From an uncultured Collinsella sp. (GTDB taxonomy: Bacteria; Actinomycetota; Coriobacteriia; Coriobacteriales; Coriobacteriaceae): a stretch of DNA of 10,547 nt. The stretch lies in the NCBI GenBank assembly GCA_902494935.1, contig CABUVH010000060.1, forward strand, positions 1-10,547, in the 5' to 3' direction. The notes under the pieces are model-generated. The model worked only from the letters and a program-made list of their open reading frames with translations, had not been told where the DNA came from and searched no databases. Positions 1 through 6,702 of this stretch are shown here, in pieces. Position 1 is the stretch's first letter, and every line of letters starts with the position of its first letter. The position numbers and the translations under genes are program-made.

Positions 1-10
1 GTCCCAGCCA

Positions 11-931
11 CTATTCGCCGCGGGGATGGGCTTGAGCCACGGCACGTTTAAGCCGATCGGGTGTGAGATGCGTGTAGATCTGCGTCGTGGACAGGCTCGC
101 ATGACCTAGCAGCTCTTGAACCGAGCGCAGGTCCGCACCGCCCTCGAGCAAGTCGGTCGCAAAGGTATGGCGCATCGCATGCGGGGCGATGTCAGCCGGA
201 ATGCCGGCGAGCGTCGCCAGCGTATGGAACCGCCGCCGGAGCATCGCGGCGCTCATGCGATTGCCGCGCGCCGATATAAGCAGCGGATGCGGCCCGGTAG
301 CGAGGTCGCGGCGCTTTGCCCGAGCGAGCAACTCCGGCCTCCCCTCTTCAATATAGAGACGCGTCACATCGAGCGCACGACGATACAGAGGGACGATACG
401 CTCCTTGCTCCCCTTGCCCCACAGGCGCAGCGTGCGCTCGGACCATGAGATGGATTCCACATTGAGCGCCGCAAGCTCTGAGATGCGGGCACCCGAGGCA
501 TAGAGCAACTCGAGCATCGCCGCATCGCGCAGTCCCGCGGGTGTTGAGGTATCAGGCGTCTTGAGCAGCGCCTCGACCTGCTGGGTCGTAAGGACGCCCG
601 GCAGGTCACGCGGCAGCTTGGGCGACGCGATCGCCGAGACCGCATCGCCCTCGACAATCCCCTCGGCAGCCATCCAGCGATAGAGAGATCGGATAGCCGA
701 CAGGTGCGCCGCAAGCGTTCGGGGAGCCACCTGCTCACGCGAAAGCTCAGCAAGATAGCGACGAATGGTGCGCACGTCGGCAGCGAAAGCATCAATATCC
801 TCGCGCTCGCACCAGGCAGCAAAGCGCTCCAGTCTCGAGCCATAGGCCGTCACCGTGTTGGGAGAAAGCCCCTCAACGCGTGCGATATAGGCGATAAAAG
901 AGTCGACGGTGTCGTACAGGTCAAAGGCTAT
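11..931 (-). CDS. xerC: Tyrosine recombinase XerC, probable ATA start
   Basis: Site-specific recombinase that acts with a partner Xer protein at dif to resolve chromosome dimers. From the proposed start it is 306 aa, the usual Xer length. An N-terminal SAM-like core-binding domain (about 1-105) precedes the catalytic domain. All catalytic residues are visible: R149 (GARISEL), K173 (GKGSKER), H251 and R254 (HAMRHT), H277 (LGHASLSTTQ) and nucleophile Y286. The first conventional start, GTG at 853, would delete about 26 residues (VDSFIAYIARVEGLSPNT) that match the Xer N-terminal helix. No ATG, GTG or TTG lies in frame between 853 and the upstream stop at 1037-1039. An ATA at 931-929 overlaps the trmFO stop (ATAG) and sits 9 nt after GGAGG, so I place the start there. 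XerC rather than XerD is inferred from the position after trmFO, as in Firmicutes. Family certain; start inferred. Confidence 0.93.
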   Translation of the reverse strand: MAFDLYDTVDSFIAYIARVEGLSPNTVTAYGSRLERFAAWCEREDIDAFAADVRTIRRYLAELSREQVAPRTLAAHLSAIRSLYRWMAAEGIVEGDAVSAIASPKLPRDLPGVLTTQQVEALLKTPDTSTPAGLRDAAMLELLYASGARISELAALNVESISWSERTLRLWGKGSKERIVPLYRRALDVTRLYIEEGRPELLARAKRRDLATGPHPLLISARGNRMSAAMLRRRFHTLATLAGIPADIAPHAMRHTFATDLLEGGADLRSVQELLGHASLSTTQIYTHLTPDRLKRAVAQAHPRGE

Positions 932-2265
932 GACCGGTCGCCTCCAAACAAGTCGGAACGCGTGGCCAAGTAGGCATCGAGGGCCTCGAGCGCACGGTCC
1001 GCATAGGCCTGATAGCGGTCGCGCTTGCTGCGGCGCTTACCGTCCTCGAGCGGCGGCACCAGGCCAAAGTTGACATGCATGGGCTGATAGCCCACGGTGG
1101 CAGGATCGGTCGCATAGCCCACGAGCGCACCCAGGGCGCCCACGCGGGGCAACTCGACGGAATCGGCGCCGATAGCCTCTGCATAGGTGTTGAGCGCCGC
1201 GAGCAGACCGGTCGCCACGGCTTCCATGTACCCCTCGGTGCCGGTGATCTGACCGGCCAGGCGCACGCCGGTACCGGGCACGGCAAAGGTGCCATCGAGC
1301 ACGTGCGGGGCGTCGACAAAGGTATTGCGGTGCATGACACCGTAGCGGAAGAACTCAGCGTTCTCCAGGCCCGGCACCATATGGAAGACGCGCTTCTGCT
1401 CGCCAAAGGTCAGGTTGGTCTGGAAGCCCACCAGGTTATAGGCGGTCTTCTCCTTGTTCTCGGCACGCAGCTGAATCGCCGCCCAAGGGCGACGTCCGGT
1501 ACGCGGGTCGGTGAGGCCGACGGGCTTCATGGCGCCAAAGCGAATGGCGTCCTTGCCGGTGCGCGCAACCTCCTCGGCAGGCTGGCAGGCCTGGAACAGA
1601 TCGCCGCCCTCAAAGTCCTTGAGCACCACGCGGTCGGCCGTGGTGAGCGCCTCGATAAAGGCCTCGTACTCCTCCTTGTTGAGCGGAGCGTTGAGATAGT
1701 CGCCGCTCCCCTGCTCCTCGTAGCGCGACTGCGAAAACAGCACGTCCATATCGAGCGTGGAGGCATCGACGATCGGCGCCGCGGCATCGAAGAACGCAAG
1801 GGCGTCGCCACCGACGAGCTTCATGACCTCTTCGCTCAGCGCCGGTGAACACAGCGGGCCCGCGGCAATGACCACGTGGCCCTCGGGGATCTGGGTGACC
1901 TCGCCGTGAACGACCTCGATATTGGGGCGGGCGGCAACCTCAGCCTCGACGAGCTCGGAGAATGTAACACGGTCGACCGCCAGGGCGCCACCAGCGGGAA
2001 CAGCAGCGCGATGGGCGCAGTCGAGCAGGACTGAACCCATGCGCTCAAGCTCGGCCTTCAGCAAACCAGCCGCGGAATCCGGACGGGTCGACTTAAACGA
2101 ATTGGAGCAGACGAGCTCTGCCAGGTGATCGGTATGGTGAGCCGGGGAGCTCACCTGGGGGCGCATCTCGCACAGCTTTACGGCAAACCCGCGGTCTGCC
2201 AGCTGGATCGCGCATTCCGAACCCGCCAGACCGCCACCGATAACCGTCACCTGATCGAACTGCAT
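928..2265 (-). CDS. trmFO: Methylenetetrahydrofolate-tRNA-(uracil-54-C5)-methyltransferase TrmFO
   Basis: Flavoenzyme that makes m5U54 (ribothymidine) in the tRNA T-loop, taking the methylene from 5,10-methylene-THF and reducing equivalents from NAD(P)H. The predicted 445-aa length is normal for the family. The N-terminal FAD dinucleotide fold is visible as VIGGGLAGSECA (about residues 8-19). LAELVCSNSFKS holds the first conserved cysteine (C53), and DLFQACQPAEE holds the second (C227), matching the two functional cysteines of Bacillus TrmFO. QITGTEGYMEA near residue 340 is the C-terminal FAD-contact signature. I choose ATG at 2265 over an in-frame TTG at 2271 because AAAGGTG lies 7 nt before the ATG but only 1 nt before the TTG. 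It starts 14 nt after dprA ends and its last bases overlap the proposed xerC start. Formerly called Gid. Confidence 0.97.
   Translation of the reverse strand: MQFDQVTVIGGGLAGSECAIQLADRGFAVKLCEMRPQVSSPAHHTDHLAELVCSNSFKSTRPDSAAGLLKAELERMGSVLLDCAHRAAVPAGGALAVDRVTFSELVEAEVAARPNIEVVHGEVTQIPEGHVVIAAGPLCSPALSEEVMKLVGGDALAFFDAAAPIVDASTLDMDVLFSQSRYEEQGSGDYLNAPLNKEEYEAFIEALTTADRVVLKDFEGGDLFQACQPAEEVARTGKDAIRFGAMKPVGLTDPRTGRRPWAAIQLRAENKEKTAYNLVGFQTNLTFGEQKRVFHMVPGLENAEFFRYGVMHRNTFVDAPHVLDGTFAVPGTGVRLAGQITGTEGYMEAVATGLLAALNTYAEAIGADSVELPRVGALGALVGYATDPATVGYQPMHVNFGLVPPLEDGKRRSKRDRYQAYADRALEALDAYLATRSDLFGGDRS
941..945 (-). promoter_or_regulatory. Shine-Dalgarno site of xerC inside trmFO
   Basis: Minus-strand GGAGG lies within the last codons of trmFO (encoding Gly-Gly of the C-terminal FGGDRS), 9 nt before the ATA at 931. 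It is the main evidence for the non-canonical xerC start. The alternative GTG at 853 has only a GAGGG-like stretch about 15 nt upstream, which is too far for good ribosome placement. Confidence 0.6.
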
Positions 2266-2279
2266 CTGCAAACACCTTT

Positions 2280-3215
2280 CTAATTGACACGTTTTCCATT
2301 GTGACCGAAGGGCGTCTGGGCGTGAAGGGCAAACTTGGAGGGCGCATACCTTCCATCCATCATGCGCTCGATAAGGCCCTCGAGTTCAAGCGAACCCAAG
2401 AGTTTGAGTACGCCGACAGCATCGAGTGAGACGAGCGCCGCGATGTCGTCGACCATGAGCGGAGAGGCGATGAGCGCATGCATCACGGTCTGCTGTGTTG
2501 GATTCAGGTCGGCAATGCCGGGAGCATCGGGGCGCGAGTAGCGCAGGGTGCCGTATATGCGAGAGATAGCCATCTCGATGGACTCCTCGTCGACAATGCA
2601 GCAGGCACCGTTCGCAATGAGGTAATTCGTGCCACGCGACTCGGGCGATAGGATCGACCCCGGCACGGCAAGAAGTTCGCGCCCCAAATCCATAGCAGCC
2701 TCGGCTGTAGAAAACGTCCCGGAAGGCATACCCGCCTCGGATACAAAGAGGGCTTGCGACAGGGCCGCGATCACGCGATTGCGACGCGGAAAGGCAAACT
2801 TGCGCGGACCCATGCCCCACGGAGAGATCGACACGACCGCGCCGCCCGTATCGAGCGTGCGCGTAATAAGCCCCGCGCTCGAACGCGGGTAGACCACGTC
2901 GGCGCCCGTCCCCAGCACCACGACGTGTTTGCCGCCGGCGTTGACCGCAGCCCAACCCGAGGCCTGGTCACAACCGACCGCACCGCCCGAAACTACCGTC
3001 ACTCCCGCCTCAACCGCCACCTTCGCCGCAAGCTCTGCCACGGCAAGACCATACGGCGAGGCCTTTCGCGCACCGATGATGGAGAGCGCGGGCGTCGAAA
3101 GCGCCTCGGGGTTGCCGCGCACATAGAGCGTCTGAGGTACATCAGAAAGCTCCAAAACGGTCTCGGGATACAACGCATCACCTGGATGCAGCTCAAAGGT
3201 CCCCTCGGCCATCAT
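2280..3215 (-). CDS. dprA: DNA-processing protein DprA (Smf)
   Basis: Cytoplasmic protein that binds incoming single-stranded DNA and loads RecA during natural transformation; it is also widespread in species not known to be competent. The predicted length is 311 aa. The Rossmann core runs from about 44 to 210, with SIIGARKASPYG (45-56), VVVLGTGADVVYP (98-110), FPRRNRVIAALS (142-153), SGTFSTAEAAMDLGRE (165-180) and AVPGSILSPESRGTNYLI. A C-terminal winged-helix-like segment follows (about 236-295). It is short at the N-terminus and lacks the SAM-like domain of longer DprA proteins. The usual SGLARGID signature reads SGGAVGCDQAS (76-86), an unusual variant. Start: ATG at 3215 gives an ATGA overlap with the comM stop, 5 nt after AAGGAGG; a second ATG directly follows at 3212 (8-nt spacing) and could be used instead. 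Farther upstream starts would run deep into comM and are unlikely. Confidence 0.95.
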   Translation of the reverse strand: MMAEGTFELHPGDALYPETVLELSDVPQTLYVRGNPEALSTPALSIIGARKASPYGLAVAELAAKVAVEAGVTVVSGGAVGCDQASGWAAVNAGGKHVVVLGTGADVVYPRSSAGLITRTLDTGGAVVSISPWGMGPRKFAFPRRNRVIAALSQALFVSEAGMPSGTFSTAEAAMDLGRELLAVPGSILSPESRGTNYLIANGACCIVDEESIEMAISRIYGTLRYSRPDAPGIADLNPTQQTVMHALIASPLMVDDIAALVSLDAVGVLKLLGSLELEGLIERMMDGRYAPSKFALHAQTPFGHNGKRVN

Positions 3216-4735
3216 TGGTCCCTCCTTCCCTGGTACATCGCCGCCTCGAGCACGTGGTCCTGCGTCACCTGCTCGCTCTCGGCGACATCTGCGATCGTGC
3301 GCGCAATGCGAACAAGGCGTACGATGCCACGCCCTGTGAGATGCGTGCGCTTCGACAGGCCGAGCACACACTTCTCCGCCGCATCATCGAGCTCAAAGGT
3401 CGAAACGACGCCGTCAATGGACCGAGTCTCGTCATCCTCGGCCTCGGCATCCGCATCGTCCATGCGGGATTCGCGCCAAGCGCGAAAGGCGCGACCGCGC
3501 ACAACGTAGTCACGTAACTCGGCCGACGACATGCCCTCCGCACCCTCGATAATCACTTGAGGGTCGGGACGGGTCACATCGATCATCATGTCGATACGGT
3601 CGGCCAAAGGACCGCGCAGTTTAGACCGATAGCGCTCGACCATCGCCGCCGAGCAGCGACACGGCACCTCGCGATCGCCCAAAAAGCCGCAGGGGCAGGG
3701 ATTGCTCGCAGCCAGCAGCTGAAAGCGCGACGGGAAGGTAAAAGCCCCGTCGACGCGTACGATCCTCACGTAGCCGCGCTCGATGGGCTGACGCAGCGTC
3801 TGCAGCACGCCAGTGGGAAACTCGGCAAGCTCGTCCAAAAAGAGCACGCCGCCATGAGCAAGGCTGATCTCACCCGGGTGCACCGGGCGCCCGCCGCCGA
3901 TAAGGCCTGCGGTCGAAATACTGTGGTGGGGACTGCGGAAGGGGCGGTGCCCCGCCAACAAGCCATCAATGTTCTCACCCAAAACCGAATGGATGCACAG
4001 TGCCTCCTGCTGATCCTCAACGGAAAGCTCGGGCAGGATGCCGGTCATACGGCGTGCGAGCATCGTCTTGCCCGATCCCGGAGACCCGATCATGAGCAAG
4101 CCGAGTTCTCCTGCCGCCGCAAGCGCCATGCCGCGTTTAGCGACTTCCTGCCCCAGCACGTCTGCATAGTCGAGCTCGGGCTCAAAGGTCGCCTCGACAC
4201 CCTCGGAATCCAAGTAGTGCCGTGCGGCATCGCCCATGCCGTGAGCAAGCTGAGACAGATGGTCGATAAAGCCGCAATCTACGCCCGCGAGTGGCACATG
4301 CTGGTCGGACCTGCCGGCGATAAAAGACAGCCCCATGTCGCGAGCCAATAGCTGAAACGCCACCTCGCCCTTGACGGGAAGCACCGTACCGTCCAGACCA
4401 AGCTCACCTGCGATAAGGCAGCGAGCGAGGTTGTCGCGGGGAATCTGACCATCGGCCGCTAGAACCGCGATGGCGATGGGCAGATCAAAGCCGCTACCGG
4501 TCTTGCGAATATCGCCGGGCGCCAGGTTGACCGTAATGCCCGAGCGCGGGATCTCGAACCCGGCGGAGCGCATCGCGCAGCGAATACGACCGCGCGACTC
4601 CATCACCTCCATACTCGGTATGCCGAGCATCTGGATGCCCGGAACGCCGCCGGCAAGCGAGACCTCGACCGTGACGGGAATCGCCTCGACGCCGCGGATG
4701 CAGGCCGCGTGAACGGCAAACGTCTCGAACGCCAT
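3212..4735 (-). CDS. comM: ComM/YifB-family AAA+ ATPase (Mg-chelatase-like)
   Basis: Predicted hexameric AAA+ helicase. Its Vibrio homologue ComM drives branch migration so that transforming DNA can integrate. The 507-aa length fits the family. An N-terminal ChlI-like domain (about 20-140) contains VNLAPGDIRKTGSGFDLPIA. The AAA+ module shows Walker A GSPGSGKT (217-224), the family block HRPFRSPHHSIS (263-274), Walker B GGVLFLDE (295-302) and LADRIDM (377-383). A cysteine cluster NPCPCG...CRC (C347, C349, C359, C361) is typical of YifB proteins. The Mg_chelatase_C domain ends with RLVRIARTIADV (473-484). An acidic stretch DDADAEAEDDE lies near 426-436. ATG at 4735 shares one base with the yraN stop (TGATG) and has AGGTG 5 nt upstream; GTG at 4738 is an alternative. 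It overlaps dprA by 4 nt. Despite the domain name, a chlorophyll or cobalamin chelatase role is unlikely. Confidence 0.95.
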   Translation of the reverse strand: MAFETFAVHAACIRGVEAIPVTVEVSLAGGVPGIQMLGIPSMEVMESRGRIRCAMRSAGFEIPRSGITVNLAPGDIRKTGSGFDLPIAIAVLAADGQIPRDNLARCLIAGELGLDGTVLPVKGEVAFQLLARDMGLSFIAGRSDQHVPLAGVDCGFIDHLSQLAHGMGDAARHYLDSEGVEATFEPELDYADVLGQEVAKRGMALAAAGELGLLMIGSPGSGKTMLARRMTGILPELSVEDQQEALCIHSVLGENIDGLLAGHRPFRSPHHSISTAGLIGGGRPVHPGEISLAHGGVLFLDELAEFPTGVLQTLRQPIERGYVRIVRVDGAFTFPSRFQLLAASNPCPCGFLGDREVPCRCSAAMVERYRSKLRGPLADRIDMMIDVTRPDPQVIIEGAEGMSSAELRDYVVRGRAFRAWRESRMDDADAEAEDDETRSIDGVVSTFELDDAAEKCVLGLSKRTHLTGRGIVRLVRIARTIADVAESEQVTQDHVLEAAMYQGRRDQ

Positions 4736-5220
4736 CACGACACCTGCCAATCGAACGCGTTGTACTGGTGCTCGATCTCGGCGATATGCCCGCCGCGAAT
4801 GGTGACACCCACGGCATCGAAGCGAATCGCCTTGAGCGGATAATGCTCCATAAGATAGCAGCTTGCGATGCGGCGGTAGCGGCGTTGCTTTTGGGCGTCC
4901 ACGGCCTCCTCGGGAAAGACCCGCGTGCTGCAATCCAGCGAAACGCGTCTGGTCTTGACCTCGGCCATCACCACGACATCGTCGAGCTCATCGAGCAGCA
5001 CCAGATCAGCCTCGCCCTCGGTGCAACGATAACCCTGCTCCAGCAAGGTGTAGCCGCGCTCGTTAAAGTAGTCGATGGTGATCAGCTCGCCCAGCATACC
5101 CAGCTCGCGGGGACTGAGTCCCTTGATAAACTTGGGCGTCATCGCCCCGCAGTCGAGCTCGCCGTTTTCCCAACGCTCCTTGAGCTGCTGCGTCTTGCTC
5201 TTTTTGCTTGCGGCACTCAT
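4735..5220 (-). CDS. yraN: YraN/UPF0102-family nuclease-fold protein
   Basis: Member of UPF0102, a family with a restriction-endonuclease-like fold and no firmly established biochemical role. The predicted length is 161 aa, whereas typical members are about 115-130 aa. The core begins near residue 38 (LRELGMLGELITIDYF-like region) and continues through GYTLLEQGYRCTEGEADLV to AEVKTRR. E70 and D72 (GEAD) with E87 and K89 (EVK) form the expected D/E-(D/E)xK metal-binding site. QKQRRYRRIASCYL and IRFDAVGV match the rest of the fold. The first 35-40 residues are a lysine-rich extension (MSAASKKSKTQQLKERW). ATG at 5220 follows AAAGGAG by 5 nt; an upstream GTG at 5310 has no such support. It is the first gene of the yraN-comM-dprA-trmFO-xerC unit, after a strong terminator, so its promoter should lie in the 100 nt upstream or farther back. 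I could not pick out a convincing -35/-10 pair. Confidence 0.9.
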   Translation of the reverse strand: MSAASKKSKTQQLKERWENGELDCGAMTPKFIKGLSPRELGMLGELITIDYFNERGYTLLEQGYRCTEGEADLVLLDELDDVVVMAEVKTRRVSLDCSTRVFPEEAVDAQKQRRYRRIASCYLMEHYPLKAIRFDAVGVTIRGGHIAEIEHQYNAFDWQVS

Positions 5221-5318
5221 GGGGTCTCCTTTCCCGCACACTGCATTGCCCCGATGATGAGGGCACCTTTCATGCGGGTAAGTACCGGAAGCAAACCAAA
5301 AGCTGACCAAATGCCGTC

Positions 5319-5360
5319 AAAAAACGGGCCGTACGCAGCAATGGTGTTGCATACGGCCCG
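5319..5360 (-). terminator. Rho-independent terminator after rnhB
   Basis: CGGGCCGTA (5325-5333) pairs perfectly with TACGGCCCG (5352-5360). Three more pairs (5335-5337 with 5348-5350) follow across a mismatch. Read on the minus strand, the stem is followed at once by six T residues (5324-5319). This ends the rnhB transcript and separates it from the yraN unit. The plus-strand reading has no T-run after the stem, so it is directional. Confidence 0.87.
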
Positions 5361-5409
5361 CTACCAGCAGGTTTATAAAACCACAGAGGTCCCTGTCTCC
5401 ACAATTGAA

Positions 5410-6198
5410 CTAGAAAAGACGCTCAGTCTGCAGAAAGTTTCCGCAAAAGCTCACGCGGTGCAGCGGACAAAGTCCATGTTTGCGAATGGCCTCGATATGC
5501 TCGGGGCTCGCATAGCCCTTCGACTCCGCCAGATGGTACTCGGGATACTCGGCATCGTACTCGACCATCATCTCGTCACGCGTCACCTTAGCCATGATGG
5601 ACGCCGCGGCGATACAGGCGATTTTGGCATCGCCCTTGACCACGTCGCGCTCGTTGGGAACGGCGCCCAAGGGGTTACCGTCCATAAGCACGCAATCGGG
5701 CTCGAGCCCCGTATCGGCCACGGCGCCCGCGACGGCAGCGCGGATGGCGCGGGCCATGCCCATCTCATCGATATCCTTCGGCGCGATATGGCAAAAACCA
5801 ATCGCCGTCGCCACCTCGGCAATCTTCACAGAGAGCAACTCGCGGCGCGCGGGCGTGAGCTTTTTGGAATCGTTGATACCCCAGACGCGCGGCTCCATAG
5901 GAAGACAGACGGCGCACACCGTCAAAGGACCGGCCACCGATCCGCGACCCACCTCGTCGACACCAACGACTACCCCATCGCCGCCAAGCTCATGCATCAA
6001 CTCATACATGCCGTTGACGCGCTCGCGCTCGGAAAGTTCCTTGGCATGGCGTTTGAGGGCGCGTTCACAAGCCTTGATCACCTGCTGGCGCGGGTCCTCG
6101 CGATAATGCTCCACGAGGGCGGGAATCTCCTCAAACGTAGCGCTCGCCAGCTCGCCGGCAACTTGCGATGCCGAAACCGAGCTCGTCATATTGGCCAT
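5410..6198 (-). CDS. rnhB: Ribonuclease HII
   Basis: Endonuclease that cuts RNA in RNA-DNA hybrids and starts removal of single ribonucleotides misincorporated in DNA. The predicted length is 262 aa. The N-terminal extension of about 70 residues resembles the long B. subtilis RNase HII. The catalytic core opens with GVDEVGRGSVAGPL (79-92), giving D81, E82 and the GRG ribonucleotide-sensing motif; most homologues have Pro where Ser87 stands. The remaining acidic residues are D173 (LMDGNPL) and D208 (AKVTRDEM). HGLCPLHRVSF (241-251) matches the conserved C-terminal HG...HR motif. ATG at 6198 has AAGGAGG 7 nt upstream; ATG at 6216 lies upstream of that ribosome site and ATG at 6189 is 16 nt from it. 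It follows rplS as in Firmicutes, but without rbgA (ylqF) or lepB between them, and with a terminator immediately upstream. Confidence 0.96.
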   Translation of the reverse strand: MANMTSSVSASQVAGELASATFEEIPALVEHYREDPRQQVIKACERALKRHAKELSERERVNGMYELMHELGGDGVVVGVDEVGRGSVAGPLTVCAVCLPMEPRVWGINDSKKLTPARRELLSVKIAEVATAIGFCHIAPKDIDEMGMARAIRAAVAGAVADTGLEPDCVLMDGNPLGAVPNERDVVKGDAKIACIAAASIMAKVTRDEMMVEYDAEYPEYHLAESKGYASPEHIEAIRKHGLCPLHRVSFCGNFLQTERLF

Positions 6199-6227
6199 AC
6201 CAGGCCCTCCTTGCATGCAAATCAGAT

Positions 6228-6257
6228 AAAAAGAAGGGCCACCCGAAGGTGACCCTT
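6228..6257 (-). terminator. Rho-independent terminator after rplS
   Basis: A 10-bp stem (6234-6243 with 6248-6257, one G-U pair in RNA) encloses a C(UUCG)G tetraloop on the minus strand, an exceptionally stable loop. It is followed, after one C, by five T residues (6232-6228). It lies about 35 nt past the rplS stop and 29 nt before the rnhB start, so it probably limits read-through into rnhB. Confidence 0.88.
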
Positions 6258-6291
6258 ACGTCCAAACGAGTGGACAGACGCTGCGATCTTC

Positions 6292-6633
6292 TTAGCGCTT
6301 CTCGGGGATGCGAGCAGCCTTGCCCACCTTGTCGCGGAGGTAGTACAGCTTGGCGCGACGGACGCGACCATGACGAACGACCTCGAGCTTGGCGATCTTG
6401 GGGCTGTGAAGCGGGAAGGTACGCTCAACACCGACACCGAAGGACATCTTGCGGACGGTGAAGGTCTCGCGGGCACCGGCGCCGGCCATGCGGATGACGT
6501 CGCCCTGGAAGACCTGGATGCGCTCGCGGTCGCCTTCCTTAATGCGGTAGTGAACCTTGACGTTGTCGGCGACGCGAACCTGAGGAATGTCCTCGCGGAT
6601 CTGCTGACGCTCGATTGCGCGGATGTAATCCAT
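6292..6633 (-). CDS. rplS: 50S ribosomal protein bL19
   Basis: Large-subunit ribosomal protein located at the interface with the 30S subunit. The predicted length is 113 aa, normal for bL19. Family landmarks run through the whole protein: the N-terminal DYIRAIERQQ, then VRVADNVKVHYRIKEG, RIQVFQGDVI, ETFTVRKMSFGVGVERTF, PLHSPKIAKLEVVR and RRAKLYYLRDK near the C-terminus. ATG at 6633 lies 7 nt after AAGGA; an in-frame TTG at 6639 falls inside that spacer and is rejected. It has its own good promoter (6703-6730), a short structured leader and its own terminator, as expected of a highly expressed gene that can be transcribed alone. The C-terminus is basic (KVGKAARIPEKR). Identification is secure. 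Confidence 0.98.
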   Translation of the reverse strand: MDYIRAIERQQIREDIPQVRVADNVKVHYRIKEGDRERIQVFQGDVIRMAGAGARETFTVRKMSFGVGVERTFPLHSPKIAKLEVVRHGRVRRAKLYYLRDKVGKAARIPEKR

Positions 6634-6657
6634 GTGCAATTCCTTACTCTTCTAGAG

Positions 6658-6681
6658 GTGCCGTACCACCATGGCCGGCAC
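6658..6681 (-). promoter_or_regulatory. Hairpin in the rplS 5' leader
   Basis: On the minus strand GTGCCG (6681-6676) pairs with CGGCAC (6663-6658), and three inner pairs extend the stem across a bulged A to a five-base loop. It starts about 15 nt after the predicted transcription start and ends 12 nt before the rplS Shine-Dalgarno. It could be an autoregulatory bL19 leader like those known upstream of rplS in Firmicutes, but I cannot match it to that consensus by eye. Confidence 0.4.
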
Positions 6682-6702
6682 GTAGTTGAACAAACGTATT
6701 CG

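Noticed and set aside
11..853. xerC starting at GTG 853 (280 aa)
   Set aside because: It cuts off conserved N-terminal Xer sequence and has no well-spaced ribosome site; ATA 931 explains both.
1075..1848. 257-codon plus-strand frame inside trmFO
   Set aside because: Antisense shadow of trmFO, whose FAD and cysteine motifs cover the same bases.
2280..3371. Longer dprA starting near 3371
   Set aside because: The extra N-terminus overlaps the ComM C-terminal domain, has low-complexity Arg/Cys/His-rich sequence unlike DprA, and the ATGA junction with AAGGAGG at 3221-3227 gives a much better start.
3212..4933. Longer comM starting near 4933
   Set aside because: The extension lies over yraN and is not family-like; ATG 4735 gives the standard YifB N-terminus MAFETFAV.
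5221..5318. Promoter for the yraN unit
   Set aside because: Several TTGG and TACTTA-like hexamers occur but none pair with acceptable 16-18 bp spacing, so no promoter is called.
4768..6252. 494-codon open frame on the plus strand spanning yraN, the terminator and rnhB
   Set aside because: It runs through two well-identified genes and a terminator hairpin, shows no recognisable domain, and is a codon-bias shadow.
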